A DNA stretch of 64,000 nucleotides from Allobosea caraganae (lineage in GTDB: Bacteria; Pseudomonadota; Alphaproteobacteria; Rhizobiales; Beijerinckiaceae). The translations under genes and the position numbers were made by a program. Numbering within the stretch: the first letter of the stretch is position 1; the number at the start of each line of letters is the position of its first letter. Location: NCBI RefSeq assembly GCF_003351345.1, contig NZ_QQTO01000019.1, positions 62,001 through 126,000 on the forward strand, in the 5' to 3' direction. The notes under the pieces were generated by a model. It saw nothing but the letters and a program-made list of their open reading frames with translations. It was not told where the DNA came from and did not search any database. This document shows positions 25,932 through 36,776 of this stretch, in pieces.

Positions 25932-26672
25932 ATGTCTCGTTTCACCGGCAAGAAGGCGCTGGTCACCGGCGGCAGCCGCGGCATCGGCGCCGCCATCGCG
26001 CTCCGCCTGGCGCAGGAAGGCGCCGATGTGGCGCTGACCTATGAGCATTCGGCGGAGAAGGCCGGCGAGGTCGTCGGCGCCATCGCGGCGCTCGGTCGCA
26101 AGGGCTTCGCCTTCGCGGCCGACAGCGCCGACCCGGTGGCGATCAAGGGGACCGTCGACAATGCGGCCGCCGCTCTCGGCGGGCTCGACATCCTCGTCAA
26201 CAATGCCGGCATCTGGCGCGGCGGCCCTGTCGCCGAATGGAGCCTCGCCGATATCGACGCGACGCTCGCCGTCAACGTGCGGGGGGTGGTGCTCGCCTCG
26301 CAGGCGGCGGCCGCGCATCTCGGCGAGGGCGGGCGCATCATCTCGATCGGCTCGTGCCTGGCCGACCGCGTCGTCGAGGAGGGCGCCACCCTCTATGCGA
26401 TGAGCAAGGCGGCGCTGATCGGCTTCACCAAGGGGCTGGCGCGCGATCTTGGGCCGCGCGGCATCACCGTCAACATCGTCCATCCCGGCTCGACCGACAC
26501 GGACATGAACCCCGCCGCCGGCCCCCAGGCCGACGCCCAGCGCGCCAAGATGGCGATCCCGCGCTATGGCAAGCCGGAGGATATCGCGGGGCTCGTCGCC
26601 TATCTCGCCAGCGAAGAGGCGCGCTTCGTGACCGGCGCTGGCTTCGCGATCGATGGTGGGGTGAATACGTAA
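25932..26672 (+). CDS. Short-chain dehydrogenase/reductase (FabG-like)
   Basis: 246 residues, classical SDR: cofactor loop TGGSRGIGAAIA (~residue 12), NNAG in ILVNNAGIWRGG, catalytic Ser in IISIGSCLA, and YAMSKAAL with the Tyr and Lys. The final GAGFAIDGGVNT matches the family's C-terminal motif. It should act on a carbonyl or alcohol with NAD(P)H. Under the divergent TetR control described, the inducing compound may also be the substrate. Confidence 0.92.
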   Translation: MSRFTGKKALVTGGSRGIGAAIALRLAQEGADVALTYEHSAEKAGEVVGAIAALGRKGFAFAADSADPVAIKGTVDNAAAALGGLDILVNNAGIWRGGPVAEWSLADIDATLAVNVRGVVLASQAAAAHLGEGGRIISIGSCLADRVVEEGATLYAMSKAALIGFTKGLARDLGPRGITVNIVHPGSTDTDMNPAAGPQADAQRAKMAIPRYGKPEDIAGLVAYLASEEARFVTGAGFAIDGGVNT

Positions 26673-26708
26673 GAGGCCATTTGAGGCCTGAACGAACGAG
26701 CCCGGGCT

Positions 26709-27518
26709 CTAATGCCCGGGCAAGACGATGATCGTCGGCTTGGCCGGCAGCGTCGCCTTCGACAGTACGATCTCCGGTGAATCGCGCCGCTCGATCGGCC
26801 AGAGGTCCTGCGAGCGGGCCAGGAAGCGGTTCAGCGTGCCGCCGCCGAAGAAATGCATCGGGATCATCACCTTGGCCTGGAGCGACTTCAGCACGTCGAG
26901 CATGCCCTCCTGGTCGAGCGTGTAACTGCCGTCGACCGGGAAGAGCACGATGTCGACCCGGCCGAGCGCGCGGAGATGGCCGGGCTCGAGCGGATGATGC
27001 AAATGGCCGAGATGGGCGATGCAGAGATCGCCGATCTCGAAGACGAACATCGAGTTGCCGTCGAAATCGGTCGAGCCGCTATAGGAGCGGATATTGGTCG
27101 GCACGTTGCGCACGCGCATGTCGCCAAGCGTGACGTCGTGCCTGGCAGGGCCGGCGCCGGCCGGGTCCCAGCCGCGCAGCAACTGCTTGATGCCGGGGTC
27201 GGGCCGGTTCGAGTAATGCGTCGAATGCGCCTTGTTCATCGTGGCGATGTCGGGGATGCCGGGCGGGCGGACATAGTCGTTGTAGTCGGTCGCGGCCTTC
27301 ACCCCGCCGGGCGTCTCGATGACGAAGGTGGCATGGCCGATGAAAGTGAGCCTGACCTCGTCCTTGGCGAGCGCGGCGCGCTGGATCGGCAGGCGATAGC
27401 TCGCCATTTCCGGCCGGCAGCCCGGCTCGTCCGACTGAGCGCGGGCGGGGGAGGCGAGGAGCGCGCCCAGCGCAGCCAGCACGAGGCCGCCGCGCAACAG
27501 GAAACCCGACAGGCTCAT
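26709..27518 (-). CDS. Secreted metallo-beta-lactamase-fold protein with altered metal ligands
   Basis: 269 residues with a signal peptide to ~residue 28 (ending ASPARAQ). The fold and order match UlaG/UPF0173-type MBL hydrolases: LTFIGHATFVIET, a loop with KAHSTHYSN, then CIAHLGHLHHPLEPGHLRAL, FPVDGSYTLD and VMIPMHFFGGG. The normal HxHxDH is replaced by H98-S-T-H101-Y-S-N, and the usual metal-bridging Asp of 'HLGDLGH' is His172. If metal binds, the site is His-rich and unusual; it could also be inactive. Convergent with the SDR gene. Confidence 0.8.
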   Translation of the reverse strand: MSLSGFLLRGGLVLAALGALLASPARAQSDEPGCRPEMASYRLPIQRAALAKDEVRLTFIGHATFVIETPGGVKAATDYNDYVRPPGIPDIATMNKAHSTHYSNRPDPGIKQLLRGWDPAGAGPARHDVTLGDMRVRNVPTNIRSYSGSTDFDGNSMFVFEIGDLCIAHLGHLHHPLEPGHLRALGRVDIVLFPVDGSYTLDQEGMLDVLKSLQAKVMIPMHFFGGGTLNRFLARSQDLWPIERRDSPEIVLSKATLPAKPTIIVLPGH

Positions 27519-27707
27519 CGCTCACTCCCCAATCCCCGGACAGGCCAAGCCTAGGCAAAAGCTGCGCCGGGGAAAGGCTCGGGCCCGGCACTGGCGGTTT
27601 CGTGAACGCGACGTCAGGCCGGTTGCGGTCAGCGGCGCGCCTCGCTACATACGCCGCAGATTTCCCGACACCTGCGAACGCAAGTCCGAAGCGGAGCCCG
27701 CACGCCC

Positions 27708-29360
<1,653 letters not shown>

Positions 29361-29436
29361 TAGTTGCGAAACTGCGCTGTCGTCCTGGCTGCACCGCTGC
29401 GTGCGCCGGGGTTTATCCGGATAGCTCTGGCCAGCT

Positions 29437-29531
29437 CCGTCATGCTCGCCCTTGTGGCGAGCATCCACGTCTTGCGACGTACCCGCGATGAGCGAAGACG
29501 TGGATGGTCGGGACAAGCCCGACCATGACGG
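29437..29531. repeat. Family 4 palindromic intergenic repeat
   Basis: Outer arms CCGTCATG / CATGACGG enclose inner inverted copies ATCCACGTCTT and AAGACGTGGAT and a small GTCGGG/CCCGAC hairpin. It lies between the convergent ettA and SDR genes and could end both transcripts. Only this copy is in the window. Confidence 0.6.
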
Positions 29532-29571
29532 GAGAGGTGGGCAGAGCGCCGTTCAGGCGCTCGTCGGTCGC

Positions 29572-30450
29572 TCAGGCGGTCGCCCCGCTCAGCAGCTTCT
29601 GCAACGCCACCAGATCAGTGCCGTCAAAGTCCGACGAGGCGCTGACCTTGGCCCAGTCCGCTGCCTGCTTCTGCCTGACGGCGTCCGCCTGGGCGAAGAC
29701 GTGGAGCGCGTCGCTGCCGAGGATGAGATGGGCGGGCAGGGTCTCGCGCTCGGCGAGGTCGAGGATGATCTGCGCGATCTTGGCGGGGTCGCCGATCTCG
29801 TGGCCGACATAGTTCTTCAGCAGGTTGAGTATGGCGCCGACGCTCGGCTCGTAGTCCGGCAGCACGGCCGGGGCGTTGCCGCGGGCGATCTCGCCCCAGT
29901 CGGTGCGCATGCCGCCGGGCTCGACCGCGATCAGTTTGATGCCGAGCGGCGCGGTCTCCTTGGCCAATACCTCGGTGAAGCCGCCAACGGCCCATTTCGC
30001 CGCCTGATAGGCGCTGAGGCCCGGCGTGCTGGTGCGGCCGCCGACCGAGGAGATGTTGATGATGTGGCCCGAGCGCTGGCCGCGCATCACCGGGAGCACG
30101 GCGCGGGTGAGGTTCACGACGCCGTAGAAATTCGTGTCGATCTGCGCCCGGAAATCCGCATCAGAGCCCTGCTCGAACGCAACGGCATGGCCGAAGCCGG
30201 CATTGTTGACCAGGACGTCGACGCGCCCGAACGAATCCGTCGTGAAGCGGACCGCCGCCTGTGCCGCCTCGGCGTCGGTGACGTCGAGCGCAAAGCTCAG
30301 CAAGGTGTCGGCATAGCGCTCCTGCAGATCGGCGAGGCGGCCGGGATCGCGCGCGGTCGCGACGACATTGTGGCCGGCGGCAAGCGCGGCTTCGGTGATG
30401 GAGCGGCCGAGGCCGCGGGCGCTGCCTGTGATCAACCAAGTCTTGGTCAT
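29572..30450 (-). CDS. Short-chain dehydrogenase/reductase, TetR-linked
   Basis: 292 residues from ATG 30450. Motifs: WLITGSARGLGRSI (NADP-binding, Arg after Gly), LVNNAGFGHAV, INISSVGGRTSTPG and YQAAKWAVGGFTEVL. The long C-terminal part is typical of the SDR subgroup annotated as oxidoreductases of unknown substrate. A perfect 20-bp palindrome covers the region 23-42 bases upstream of its start, matching a site before the TetR gene; this SDR is probably the main target of that regulator. Confidence 0.92.
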   Translation of the reverse strand: MTKTWLITGSARGLGRSITEAALAAGHNVVATARDPGRLADLQERYADTLLSFALDVTDAEAAQAAVRFTTDSFGRVDVLVNNAGFGHAVAFEQGSDADFRAQIDTNFYGVVNLTRAVLPVMRGQRSGHIINISSVGGRTSTPGLSAYQAAKWAVGGFTEVLAKETAPLGIKLIAVEPGGMRTDWGEIARGNAPAVLPDYEPSVGAILNLLKNYVGHEIGDPAKIAQIILDLAERETLPAHLILGSDALHVFAQADAVRQKQAADWAKVSASSDFDGTDLVALQKLLSGATA

Positions 30451-30472
30451 GGTCTTGTCCTTTCGAGAGGTT

Positions 30473-30492
30473 ATGAGTGAGTACTCACTCAT
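30473..30492. promoter_or_regulatory. Perfect 20-bp operator palindrome upstream of the SDR
   Basis: ATGAGTGAGTACTCACTCAT is a perfect palindrome. A related site lies at 31145-31164 upstream of the tetR-like gene. Repeated TGAGTGAG halves are typical of TetR operators for this kind of regulator. Confidence 0.75.
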
Positions 30493-30554
30493 TTTAAGAT
30501 TAGTCGAGAACCCGTTTTCGGGCGTTTCCTCATGTTGTCAGTTGGCTTGGGCTT

Positions 30555-31124
30555 CTAGTTGGCGATGCCGTGCCAGAGCACGTCGAAGCCGGCTTTCTTG
30601 TAGTGCGCGCGCTTTGCCGGTTCGCGCGCGACGAGTTCGAGTGTTGCGTCGGTGAGGGCCTCCAGCACCGCGCCGATGAAGGAGAGCGGGTGGTCCTTGA
30701 GCACGCCCTCGCTGCGGCTTTGCTCCAGCATGGCGCTGATCTCGCCGAAGGCGGCGGAGCCTTGGCGGCGGCTCGCCTCGGTGATCCGGTCGGAGACGGC
30801 AAGCTGGCGGATGGCCTTGCGACTGGCGGGATGGTCGAAGCCCCAGTCGACGAAGCCGTTCCAGACGTGCTCGAAGCGGTCGCGGGCGCTGCCCTCAGCC
30901 GGATAGGCCTTCAGAATTGCGGCACCGAGATCGGCCTTCAGCTCGAGATAAAGCTGGTTGAGCAGCTCGTCCTTGCTGGCGAAATAGGTGAAGAGCGTGC
31001 CCTCGGCGAGGCCGGCATCCCGGGCGATCCCGGATGTCGGCGCGCCGGTGCCCTGCGCCGCCACCAGCTTGATGGCGGAGGCCAGGATCGCATCGCGCTT
31101 CGCTTCGCTGAGGGGACGGGCCAT
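30555..31124 (-). CDS. TetR-family transcriptional regulator
   Basis: 189 residues. HTH: APTSGIARDAGLAEGTLFTY followed by FASKDELLNQLYLEL, a clear TetR N-terminal domain. The ligand domain is unlike the other TetR in this window. Same strand and upstream of the SDR at 29572, about 100 bases apart. Matching palindromes in front of both genes imply that it represses itself and the SDR. Confidence 0.92.
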   Translation of the reverse strand: MARPLSEAKRDAILASAIKLVAAQGTGAPTSGIARDAGLAEGTLFTYFASKDELLNQLYLELKADLGAAILKAYPAEGSARDRFEHVWNGFVDWGFDHPASRKAIRQLAVSDRITEASRRQGSAAFGEISAMLEQSRSEGVLKDHPLSFIGAVLEALTDATLELVAREPAKRAHYKKAGFDVLWHGIAN

Positions 31125-31144
31125 CGGAGGAGTCTGAAACCTAA

Positions 31145-31164
31145 ATGAGTGAGTAGTTGCTCAT
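31145..31164. promoter_or_regulatory. Operator-like palindrome upstream of tetR gene
   Basis: ATGAGTGAGTAGTTGCTCAT shares its left half with the perfect palindrome at 30473-30492; the right half matches at 7 of 10 positions. It lies 21 bases upstream of the TetR start, fitting autoregulation. Confidence 0.65.
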
Positions 31165-31233
31165 TTATCTAGGCGCGAACAGACGGATGTCAAGGGGTGC
31201 ACGACCGCTGCCGATCGTGCGCCGCGCCTTGGG

Positions 31234-32379
31234 TCAATAGGTGCCCTTCACCAGAATGCTCTTGTCGACATCCAGGATGTCGCGCTTGCCGCAGAGCGCC
31301 ATGGTGATGTCGAGCTCCTTGCGGATGATGTCGAGGGTGCGGGTCACGCCGTCCTCGCCCATTGCGCCCAGCCCGTAGAGGAAGGCGCGGCCGATGAAGG
31401 TGCCCTTGGCGCCGAGCGCCAGCGCCTTCAGCACGTCCTGGCCGGAGCGGATGCCGCCATCCATCAGGACCTCGATGCGGTCACCCACGGCATCGACGAT
31501 CGCGGGCAGGGCGGCGATCGAGGACAGCGCGCCGTCGAGCTGGCGGCCGCCATGGTTGGAGACGATCAGCGCGTCGGCGCCGCTCTTGACCGCCATCTCG
31601 GCGTCCTCTGGGTCGAGGATGCCCTTGAGGATCAGCTTGCCGCCCCAGAGGTCCTTGATCCACTTGACGTCGTCCCAGTTCAGCTGCGGGTCGAACTGCT
31701 CGCCGGTCCAGGAGGAGAGCGAGGACAGGTCGCCGACGCCCTTGGCGTGGCCGACGATGTTGCCGAAGCTGCGGCGCGGCGTGTCGAGCATGCCGAGGCA
31801 CCAGCGCGGCTTGGTCATCAGGTTGAGGATGTTGGCGAGCGTCGGCTTCGGCGGGGCGGAGAGGCCGTTGCGGATGTCCTTGTGGCGCTGGCCGAGGATC
31901 TGCAGGTCGAGCGTCAGCACGAGCGCGGTCACGCCCGCCGCCTTGGCGCGCTGGATCAGGCGGGCGATGAAGTCGCGGTCCTTCATCACGTAGAGCTGAA
32001 ACCAGAAGGGCTTGCCGACATGGTTGGCGATGTCCTCGAGCGAGCAGATGCTCATGGTCGAGAGCGTGAAGGGCACGCCGGCCTTGTCGGCGGCGCGCGC
32101 GGCGTGGATCTCGCCATCGGCGTGCTGCATGCCGGTGAGGCCGGTGGGAGCGAGCGCGACCGGCATCGCCACAGGCTGGCCGATCATGGTCGAGGCCAGC
32201 GTGCGGTTGGTCATGTCGACGGCGACGCGCTGGCGCAGCTTGATCTTGGCGAAGTCGGTCTCGTTGGCGCGGTAGGTGCCTTCGGTCCAGGCGCCGGAAT
32301 CGGCGTAGTCGTAGAACATGCGCGGGACGCGGCGCTGGGCGAGAACGCGTAGGTCTTCGATGGTCAAGGGCTGGGACAT
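31234..32379 (-). CDS. lldD: FMN-dependent L-lactate dehydrogenase / alpha-hydroxyacid dehydrogenase
   Basis: 381 residues from ATG 32379, nine bases after GGAG. TIM-barrel of the FMN hydroxyacid oxidase family: FYDYADSGAWTEGTYRANET at the N-terminus, FMN contacts in ALAPTGLTGMQHADGE, LYVMKDRDF, and the catalytic base in LIVSNHGGRQLD with IEVLMDGGIRSGQDVLKAL. It oxidises L-lactate or a similar 2-hydroxyacid and feeds electrons to the respiratory chain. lldD is the best name, but other 2-hydroxyacids are possible. Confidence 0.88.
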   Translation of the reverse strand: MSQPLTIEDLRVLAQRRVPRMFYDYADSGAWTEGTYRANETDFAKIKLRQRVAVDMTNRTLASTMIGQPVAMPVALAPTGLTGMQHADGEIHAARAADKAGVPFTLSTMSICSLEDIANHVGKPFWFQLYVMKDRDFIARLIQRAKAAGVTALVLTLDLQILGQRHKDIRNGLSAPPKPTLANILNLMTKPRWCLGMLDTPRRSFGNIVGHAKGVGDLSSLSSWTGEQFDPQLNWDDVKWIKDLWGGKLILKGILDPEDAEMAVKSGADALIVSNHGGRQLDGALSSIAALPAIVDAVGDRIEVLMDGGIRSGQDVLKALALGAKGTFIGRAFLYGLGAMGEDGVTRTLDIIRKELDITMALCGKRDILDVDKSILVKGTY

Positions 32380-32518
32380 GCTAGCGCGCTCCACGTTTCG
32401 CTCCGGAGCGCTCGGTCGCATGGATAAAAGCGGCAGGCAACAGCCTTGTGTTGCCTGCCGCAATGCATTTTCCGGAGCCCGCCATGCGGCGTCGCTCCGT
32501 TAGCGGCATCGGCCCGGC

Positions 32519-33247
32519 TCAGGCGTCCGGGCGCGAGGAATCGGAAAAGTCGAGATTGGTGGGGCGGGGAAGGAGTCGGCCGCCGCGCCCGTCGGTGGGT
32601 GCGATTGCCTGATCCACCGTTTCAAGCCGGAACGAGCGCGCCGAGATGCGTCCGTAGCCCTGCAACAGGAAGCCGTATTGGATGCTTTCGGCCTCGTCGG
32701 GGACGTCCAGGACGATGTGGCGCTCCGTCCAGCCTGCCGTGCCGGTCAAAGCGCCGTCCGTCTGCCGCCGCCGCAGATTGTCGAAGCCCAAAACACTACC
32801 GCGCACGCCATCGACGCGCATCCAGATGGTTCCGCGGTCCGCGTCCGCCGTGCTGATGCTGGCCGTGAGCTTGAGGCGCTGCCCGCGAAACTCGTCGGCG
32901 ACGACGCTCTGCATCACCGTCGCGTAGTGGTCCTCCGTGAGCAGGATGTTGCTGCCGCGGTCGAACTTGCACTCGATCAAGGCGGTTCCGGGCGCATCGG
33001 GATCGAGCCCGAGCCGGTAGTATTTATGGTCCGTCTGGCGCGTGATCACCCAATCGCGCGGCAGCACGAGGGGCGCATTCCGGCCGGAGGCCGAGTCGAT
33101 CAGCGCCGAGAGCGTATTCCAGTTTGCCAAGCCGAACTGCTTGGCGACAAGCTCGAGGCACTCGCTGTGCGAGAGTTCCACTTGCCGTTGTTGGAGGGCC
33201 TGGCGCAGCGCCTTGGCCATCAGTTTCGAGTCGAGAAAGCTATGCAT
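32519..33247 (-). CDS. Protein with N-terminal glyoxalase-superfamily-associated domain and unassigned C-terminal domain
   Basis: 242 residues. Residues 1-55 (LMAKALRQALQQRQVELSHS, then LVAKQFGLANWNTLSALID) match the small helical domain found in proteins labelled glyoxalase superfamily (Glyoxalase_8). Residues ~60-220 look like a beta-rich binding domain (TALIECKFDRGSNILLTEDH, VRGSVLGFDNLRRRQTDGAL, ERHIVLDVPDEAESIQYGFL). I recognise no active site. It may be a small-molecule sensor or a binding protein. Stands alone, with 195 bases before its neighbour. Confidence 0.7.
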   Translation of the reverse strand: MHSFLDSKLMAKALRQALQQRQVELSHSECLELVAKQFGLANWNTLSALIDSASGRNAPLVLPRDWVITRQTDHKYYRLGLDPDAPGTALIECKFDRGSNILLTEDHYATVMQSVVADEFRGQRLKLTASISTADADRGTIWMRVDGVRGSVLGFDNLRRRQTDGALTGTAGWTERHIVLDVPDEAESIQYGFLLQGYGRISARSFRLETVDQAIAPTDGRGGRLLPRPTNLDFSDSSRPDA

Positions 33248-33442
33248 GGTTCGATCCTCACGCTCGGGCGAACTCCTTGCAGAGAGTCAGTGCTCGCATT
33301 GCTGACGGATCGCCCAAGATCAGGGGTCAAACCGGGCGGGATGATTCATACGTTCGCCATACCCAAGGGGCGCGAGCGGCAGGCCGTATGAGCCCAGCCT
33401 TGACAATATCGTGGACGCGCGAGCCGTCAATCCGGTCTGGAG

Positions 33443-34069
33443 CTAAGTGGTTCCCATATAGCGTCCCGGCTTGTGGTTCACCGCCAGGATGAGGTTGAGC
33501 ACGGCCGCGCCGAGCAGAGAGACCAGCACCTTGTCGGGCGGCAGCAGGAACAGCGCGCCGATCAGGATCAGCACGTCGATGCCGAGCTGGAACCAGCCGG
33601 CGCGGATGCCATGCGTCTCCTGCAGGTAGAGCGCCAGGATGTTGACGCCGCCGAGCCCGGTGCGGTGGCGGAAGAGCGCGAGCAGGCCGAGGCCCATCAG
33701 GCTGCCGCCGGCGAGCGCGGCATAGATCGGATCGACCGCCTCGATCCTGATCCAGTTCGGCGTCAGGAAGGTGAAGCCCGAGACGAACCCGACCGCGATG
33801 AAGGTGCGGAGCGCGAAGCGCCAGCCCATGCGCCGGATCGCCAGCCAGTAGAACGGCAGGTTGATGGCGAAGAACAGGATGCCGAAATTGATGCCGGTGG
33901 CGAATTGCAGCAGCAGGGCCAGGCCCGCTGCGCCGCTCGTGAGCAGGGTCGCCTTGGTGTAGAGCATGATGCCGATGCTGACGAGCAAGGTGCCGAGCAG
34001 CATGGCGAAGACGTCTTCGTAGAAGCGGTGCCGCTCGGTCGGGATGTCGGTGGTCGCGGCGTCGCTCAT
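33443..34069 (-). CDS. YitT-family membrane protein
   Basis: 208 residues from ATG 34069 with five or six hydrophobic segments. Signature stretches: LLTSGAAGLALLLQFATGIN, FFAINLPFYWLAIRRMGW and RHRTGLGGVNILALYLQETH, a YitT_membrane pattern. The C-terminal DUF2179 domain found in longer relatives is absent, giving the short form. Function of the family is unknown. It is divergent from the GH3 beta-glucosidase gene with ~120 bases between starts. Confidence 0.85.
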   Translation of the reverse strand: MSDAATTDIPTERHRFYEDVFAMLLGTLLVSIGIMLYTKATLLTSGAAGLALLLQFATGINFGILFFAINLPFYWLAIRRMGWRFALRTFIAVGFVSGFTFLTPNWIRIEAVDPIYAALAGGSLMGLGLLALFRHRTGLGGVNILALYLQETHGIRAGWFQLGIDVLILIGALFLLPPDKVLVSLLGAAVLNLILAVNHKPGRYMGTT

Positions 34070-34191
34070 GCTGGATTCCGGTGCGGACGATCTGGGGCGG
34101 TCATCATGACGCGCCGATGCAACGGTTGAGCCATGTTGGCCGTTCCTGTAGGGCCGGTTGGTCCGCATCGCCAGTTCAAGAGACCCATTTC

Positions 34192-36390
34192 ATGATCCTG
34201 CGGCTCGCCGCTGCACTCGTTCTTTGCATCCTCGCCCTTCCGTCCCTGGCTCAGGTGCCCGTGGCCTGGAAGACCGGCCGCGAGGCGGTAGTGATCGAAC
34301 AGCGGGTCGAGGCGCTGCTGAAGCGGATGACCCTCGACGAGAAGGTCGGGCAGCTGCATCTCTCCGGCCGCGGCGAGGGCTTCAATGCGGCGCGCATCCG
34401 CGAGGGGCGGATGGGCGCGGTGATGAACTTCGTCGTGCCGCAGGAGATCGCCGACGCGCAGAGGGCCGTGCGCGAGTCGCGGCTGAAGATCCCGCTGATC
34501 ATCGGGCTCGACGCGGTCCATGGCTTCTCGACCTATTTTCCGCTGCCGCTCGGCCAGGCCTCGAGCTGGAATCCGGAGCTGATAGAGGAAGCCGCCTACT
34601 GGACCGGCCGCGAGGCGGGGGCGGCCGGGATCAACTGGACCTTCGCGCCGATGGTCGACATCTCGCGCGATCCGCGCTGGGGTCGGGTGCTCGAAGGCGC
34701 GGGCGAGGACCCGTATCTCGGTTCGGTCGTCGCGGCGGCGCGCACGCATGGCTACCAGCGCGGCGGCGTCGCGACGACGGTGAAGCATTTGGTCGGCTAT
34801 GGCGCCAGCGAGGCCGGGCGCGACTACAACTCGACCTGGATCCCGACCAGCCAGCTCTTCGACGTCTACCTGCCGCCGTTCAAGGCCGCGTTCGATGCGG
34901 GGTCGATGACCGCGATGGCGGCGTTCAACGCGCTGAACGGCATGCCTACCACGGCGCATCGCGAGTTGCTGACCGGGCTTCTGCGCGACAAGTGGAAATT
35001 CAAAGGCTTCGTCGTCTCGGACTTCGGCTCGATCACCGAACTGCGCCTGCACGGCATCGCCAGGGATGATGCCGAGGCCGGGCGCAAGGCGCTGCTCGCC
35101 GGCATCGACATGGACATGATGGGCGATGTCTACGACAAGCATCTCGCCGCCGAGGTGAAGGCTGGGCGCGTGCCGCTGAAGGCGCTGGACGAGGCCGTGC
35201 GCCGGGTGCTGCGGGTCAAATTCCATCTCGGCCTGTTCGAGCGGCCGGATGTCGACGTCGCCGCCGCCCCCAAGCTGATGCAGACCGAGGAGGCCCGGCA
35301 GGTGGCGCGGCGCGCGGCTGGCGAGGGCATCATCCTGCTCAAGAACGCCAATAACACTTTGCCGATCGCTCCATCCGTGAAGTCCGTGGCGGTGATCGGG
35401 GCCATGGCGGTGCCGGAAGCCGAGCGGGTCTGGACCGATCCGGCCGGGCTCGGCCGGCGCGTCGGCCAGTCGCTGCCGGATGCGCTGAAGGAGCGGCTGC
35501 CGGCCGATGCCAGCGTGATCTACGAGCCCGCCTTCACCCGGAATTGCGGCACCGAGTTCGCCGACAAGGCGGCCGCCATCCGCGCCGCCGCGGCGAGCGA
35601 CCTCGTCGTCGCCATGCTTGGCGAGGATTGCGAGTTCATCGGCGAGGCCGCCTCGCGCACAAATCTCGGCCTGCCGGGCGTGCAGCAGGAACTGCTGGAA
35701 GCGCTGGTCGCGACCGGCAAGCCGATCGTGCTGGTGCTCGCGACCGGGCGGCCGCTGGTGCTGACCTGGGCCGACCAGCATGTCGCGGCGATCGTGCAGA
35801 CCTTCCATGGCGGCACGGAGGGGCGGGCCGTGATCGCCGAGGTGCTGAGCGGGCAGGCCAATCCGGCAGGCCGGACGCCAATGAGCTTCCCGCGCTCGGT
35901 CGGCCAGATCCCGGTCTACTACGACCATCTGCCGACCGGCCGGCCGCAGAAGGAGCACAAGCGCTACGAGTCGATCTACATGGACGAGCGCAACGAGCCG
36001 CTCTATCCGTTCGGCTTCGGCCTGTCCTATAGCCGCTTCACCTACGCCAATCCGCGCGTGGACAGGGCGAACATCTCGCTGAATGGCACCGCCAAGGTCT
36101 CGGTCGACGTCACCAATGCCGGGCGGCGCGACGGCCAGGAGGTGGTACAGCTTTATATCAGACAGCCGGTAGCGAGCCGCTCGCGGCCGGTCAGGGAGCT
36201 GAAAGGCTTCAAGAAGCTGATGATCAAGGCTGGCGAGACCATCGCCGTAACGTTCGACCTGCCAGCAAACCAGCTCGGCATGCACGATGATGCCGGCCGT
36301 TACGTCGTGGAACCCGGAGATGTCGAAATATATCTCGGCGGTTCATCACTCGCGGAAACGGTGACGCAGATCACATTGACACGGCCATAA
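34192..36390 (+). CDS. bglX: Periplasmic beta-glucosidase, glycoside hydrolase family 3
   Basis: 732 residues from ATG 34192, with a signal peptide ([20 protein letters not shown]). GH3 N-terminal barrel with [32 protein letters not shown] and the nucleophile Asp in [12 protein letters not shown]; the alpha/beta sandwich follows with [12 protein letters not shown] and a Glu candidate in [13 protein letters not shown]; and a fibronectin-III-like tail with [13 protein letters not shown] and [13 protein letters not shown]. It hydrolyses terminal beta-linked glucose residues in the periplasm. The same architecture as E. coli BglX. Confidence 0.93.
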   Translation: MILRLAAALVLCILALPSLAQVPVAWKTGREAVVIEQRVEALLKRMTLDEKVGQLHLSGRGEGFNAARIREGRMGAVMNFVVPQEIADAQRAVRESRLKIPLIIGLDAVHGFSTYFPLPLGQASSWNPELIEEAAYWTGREAGAAGINWTFAPMVDISRDPRWGRVLEGAGEDPYLGSVVAAARTHGYQRGGVATTVKHLVGYGASEAGRDYNSTWIPTSQLFDVYLPPFKAAFDAGSMTAMAAFNALNGMPTTAHRELLTGLLRDKWKFKGFVVSDFGSITELRLHGIARDDAEAGRKALLAGIDMDMMGDVYDKHLAAEVKAGRVPLKALDEAVRRVLRVKFHLGLFERPDVDVAAAPKLMQTEEARQVARRAAGEGIILLKNANNTLPIAPSVKSVAVIGAMAVPEAERVWTDPAGLGRRVGQSLPDALKERLPADASVIYEPAFTRNCGTEFADKAAAIRAAAASDLVVAMLGEDCEFIGEAASRTNLGLPGVQQELLEALVATGKPIVLVLATGRPLVLTWADQHVAAIVQTFHGGTEGRAVIAEVLSGQANPAGRTPMSFPRSVGQIPVYYDHLPTGRPQKEHKRYESIYMDERNEPLYPFGFGLSYSRFTYANPRVDRANISLNGTAKVSVDVTNAGRRDGQEVVQLYIRQPVASRSRPVRELKGFKKLMIKAGETIAVTFDLPANQLGMHDDAGRYVVEPGDVEIYLGGSSLAETVTQITLTRP

Positions 36391-36523
36391 TCAACATCGG
36401 CAGGTGCATGCCTGCCCTTTGGTCTCGACATGGATGAATTTTCGGTCAATCCTTCGAGGGCGGGACTTTTGCATGCTTGCATTCGGAGGTCTTGCACGAC
36501 GCGGGGCTATAGAGGATGCGGCG

Positions 36524-36727
36524 ATGGCGACCGGAACCGTGAAGTGGTTCAATACTGAGAAAGGCTTTGGGTTCATTCAACCTGCGGATGGCGGCAAGGA
36601 TGTCTTCGTGCACATCACCGCCGTAAAGGAAGCGGGTATGATGACCTTGACCGAGGGGCAGAAGGTCTCGTTCGAGTTGAAAACCGAACGCGGCAAAACA
36701 GCGGCTGGTTCGCTGCAACTGCTCTGA
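36524..36727 (+). CDS. cspA: Cold-shock protein, CspA family
   Basis: 67 residues, the standard length. RNA-binding motifs RNP1 KGFGFIQP and RNP2 VFVHITAV are both present, with [11 protein letters not shown] at the front. It binds single-stranded RNA/DNA and melts secondary structure. ATG 36524 is behind AGAGGATG. The 133-base gap from bglX probably contains a leader; cold-shock leaders often regulate translation, though I cannot define the fold here. Confidence 0.95.
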   Translation: MATGTVKWFNTEKGFGFIQPADGGKDVFVHITAVKEAGMMTLTEGQKVSFELKTERGKTAAGSLQLL

Positions 36728-36776
36728 ACGCTTTGGGCCTGGCTGATTTTGTGACGATCGCATTACGGTTGCGACG

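Noticed and set aside
26674..26721. A terminator between the SDR and MBL genes
   Set aside because: AGGCC...GGCCT and GCCCGGGC pairs exist, but the second overlaps the MBL coding end and there is no T-run, so I did not call it.
34066..36285. A 739-codon minus-strand frame opposite bglX
   Set aside because: Shadow of the GH3 gene; no motif, and the sense strand encodes a full-length enzyme with signal peptide.
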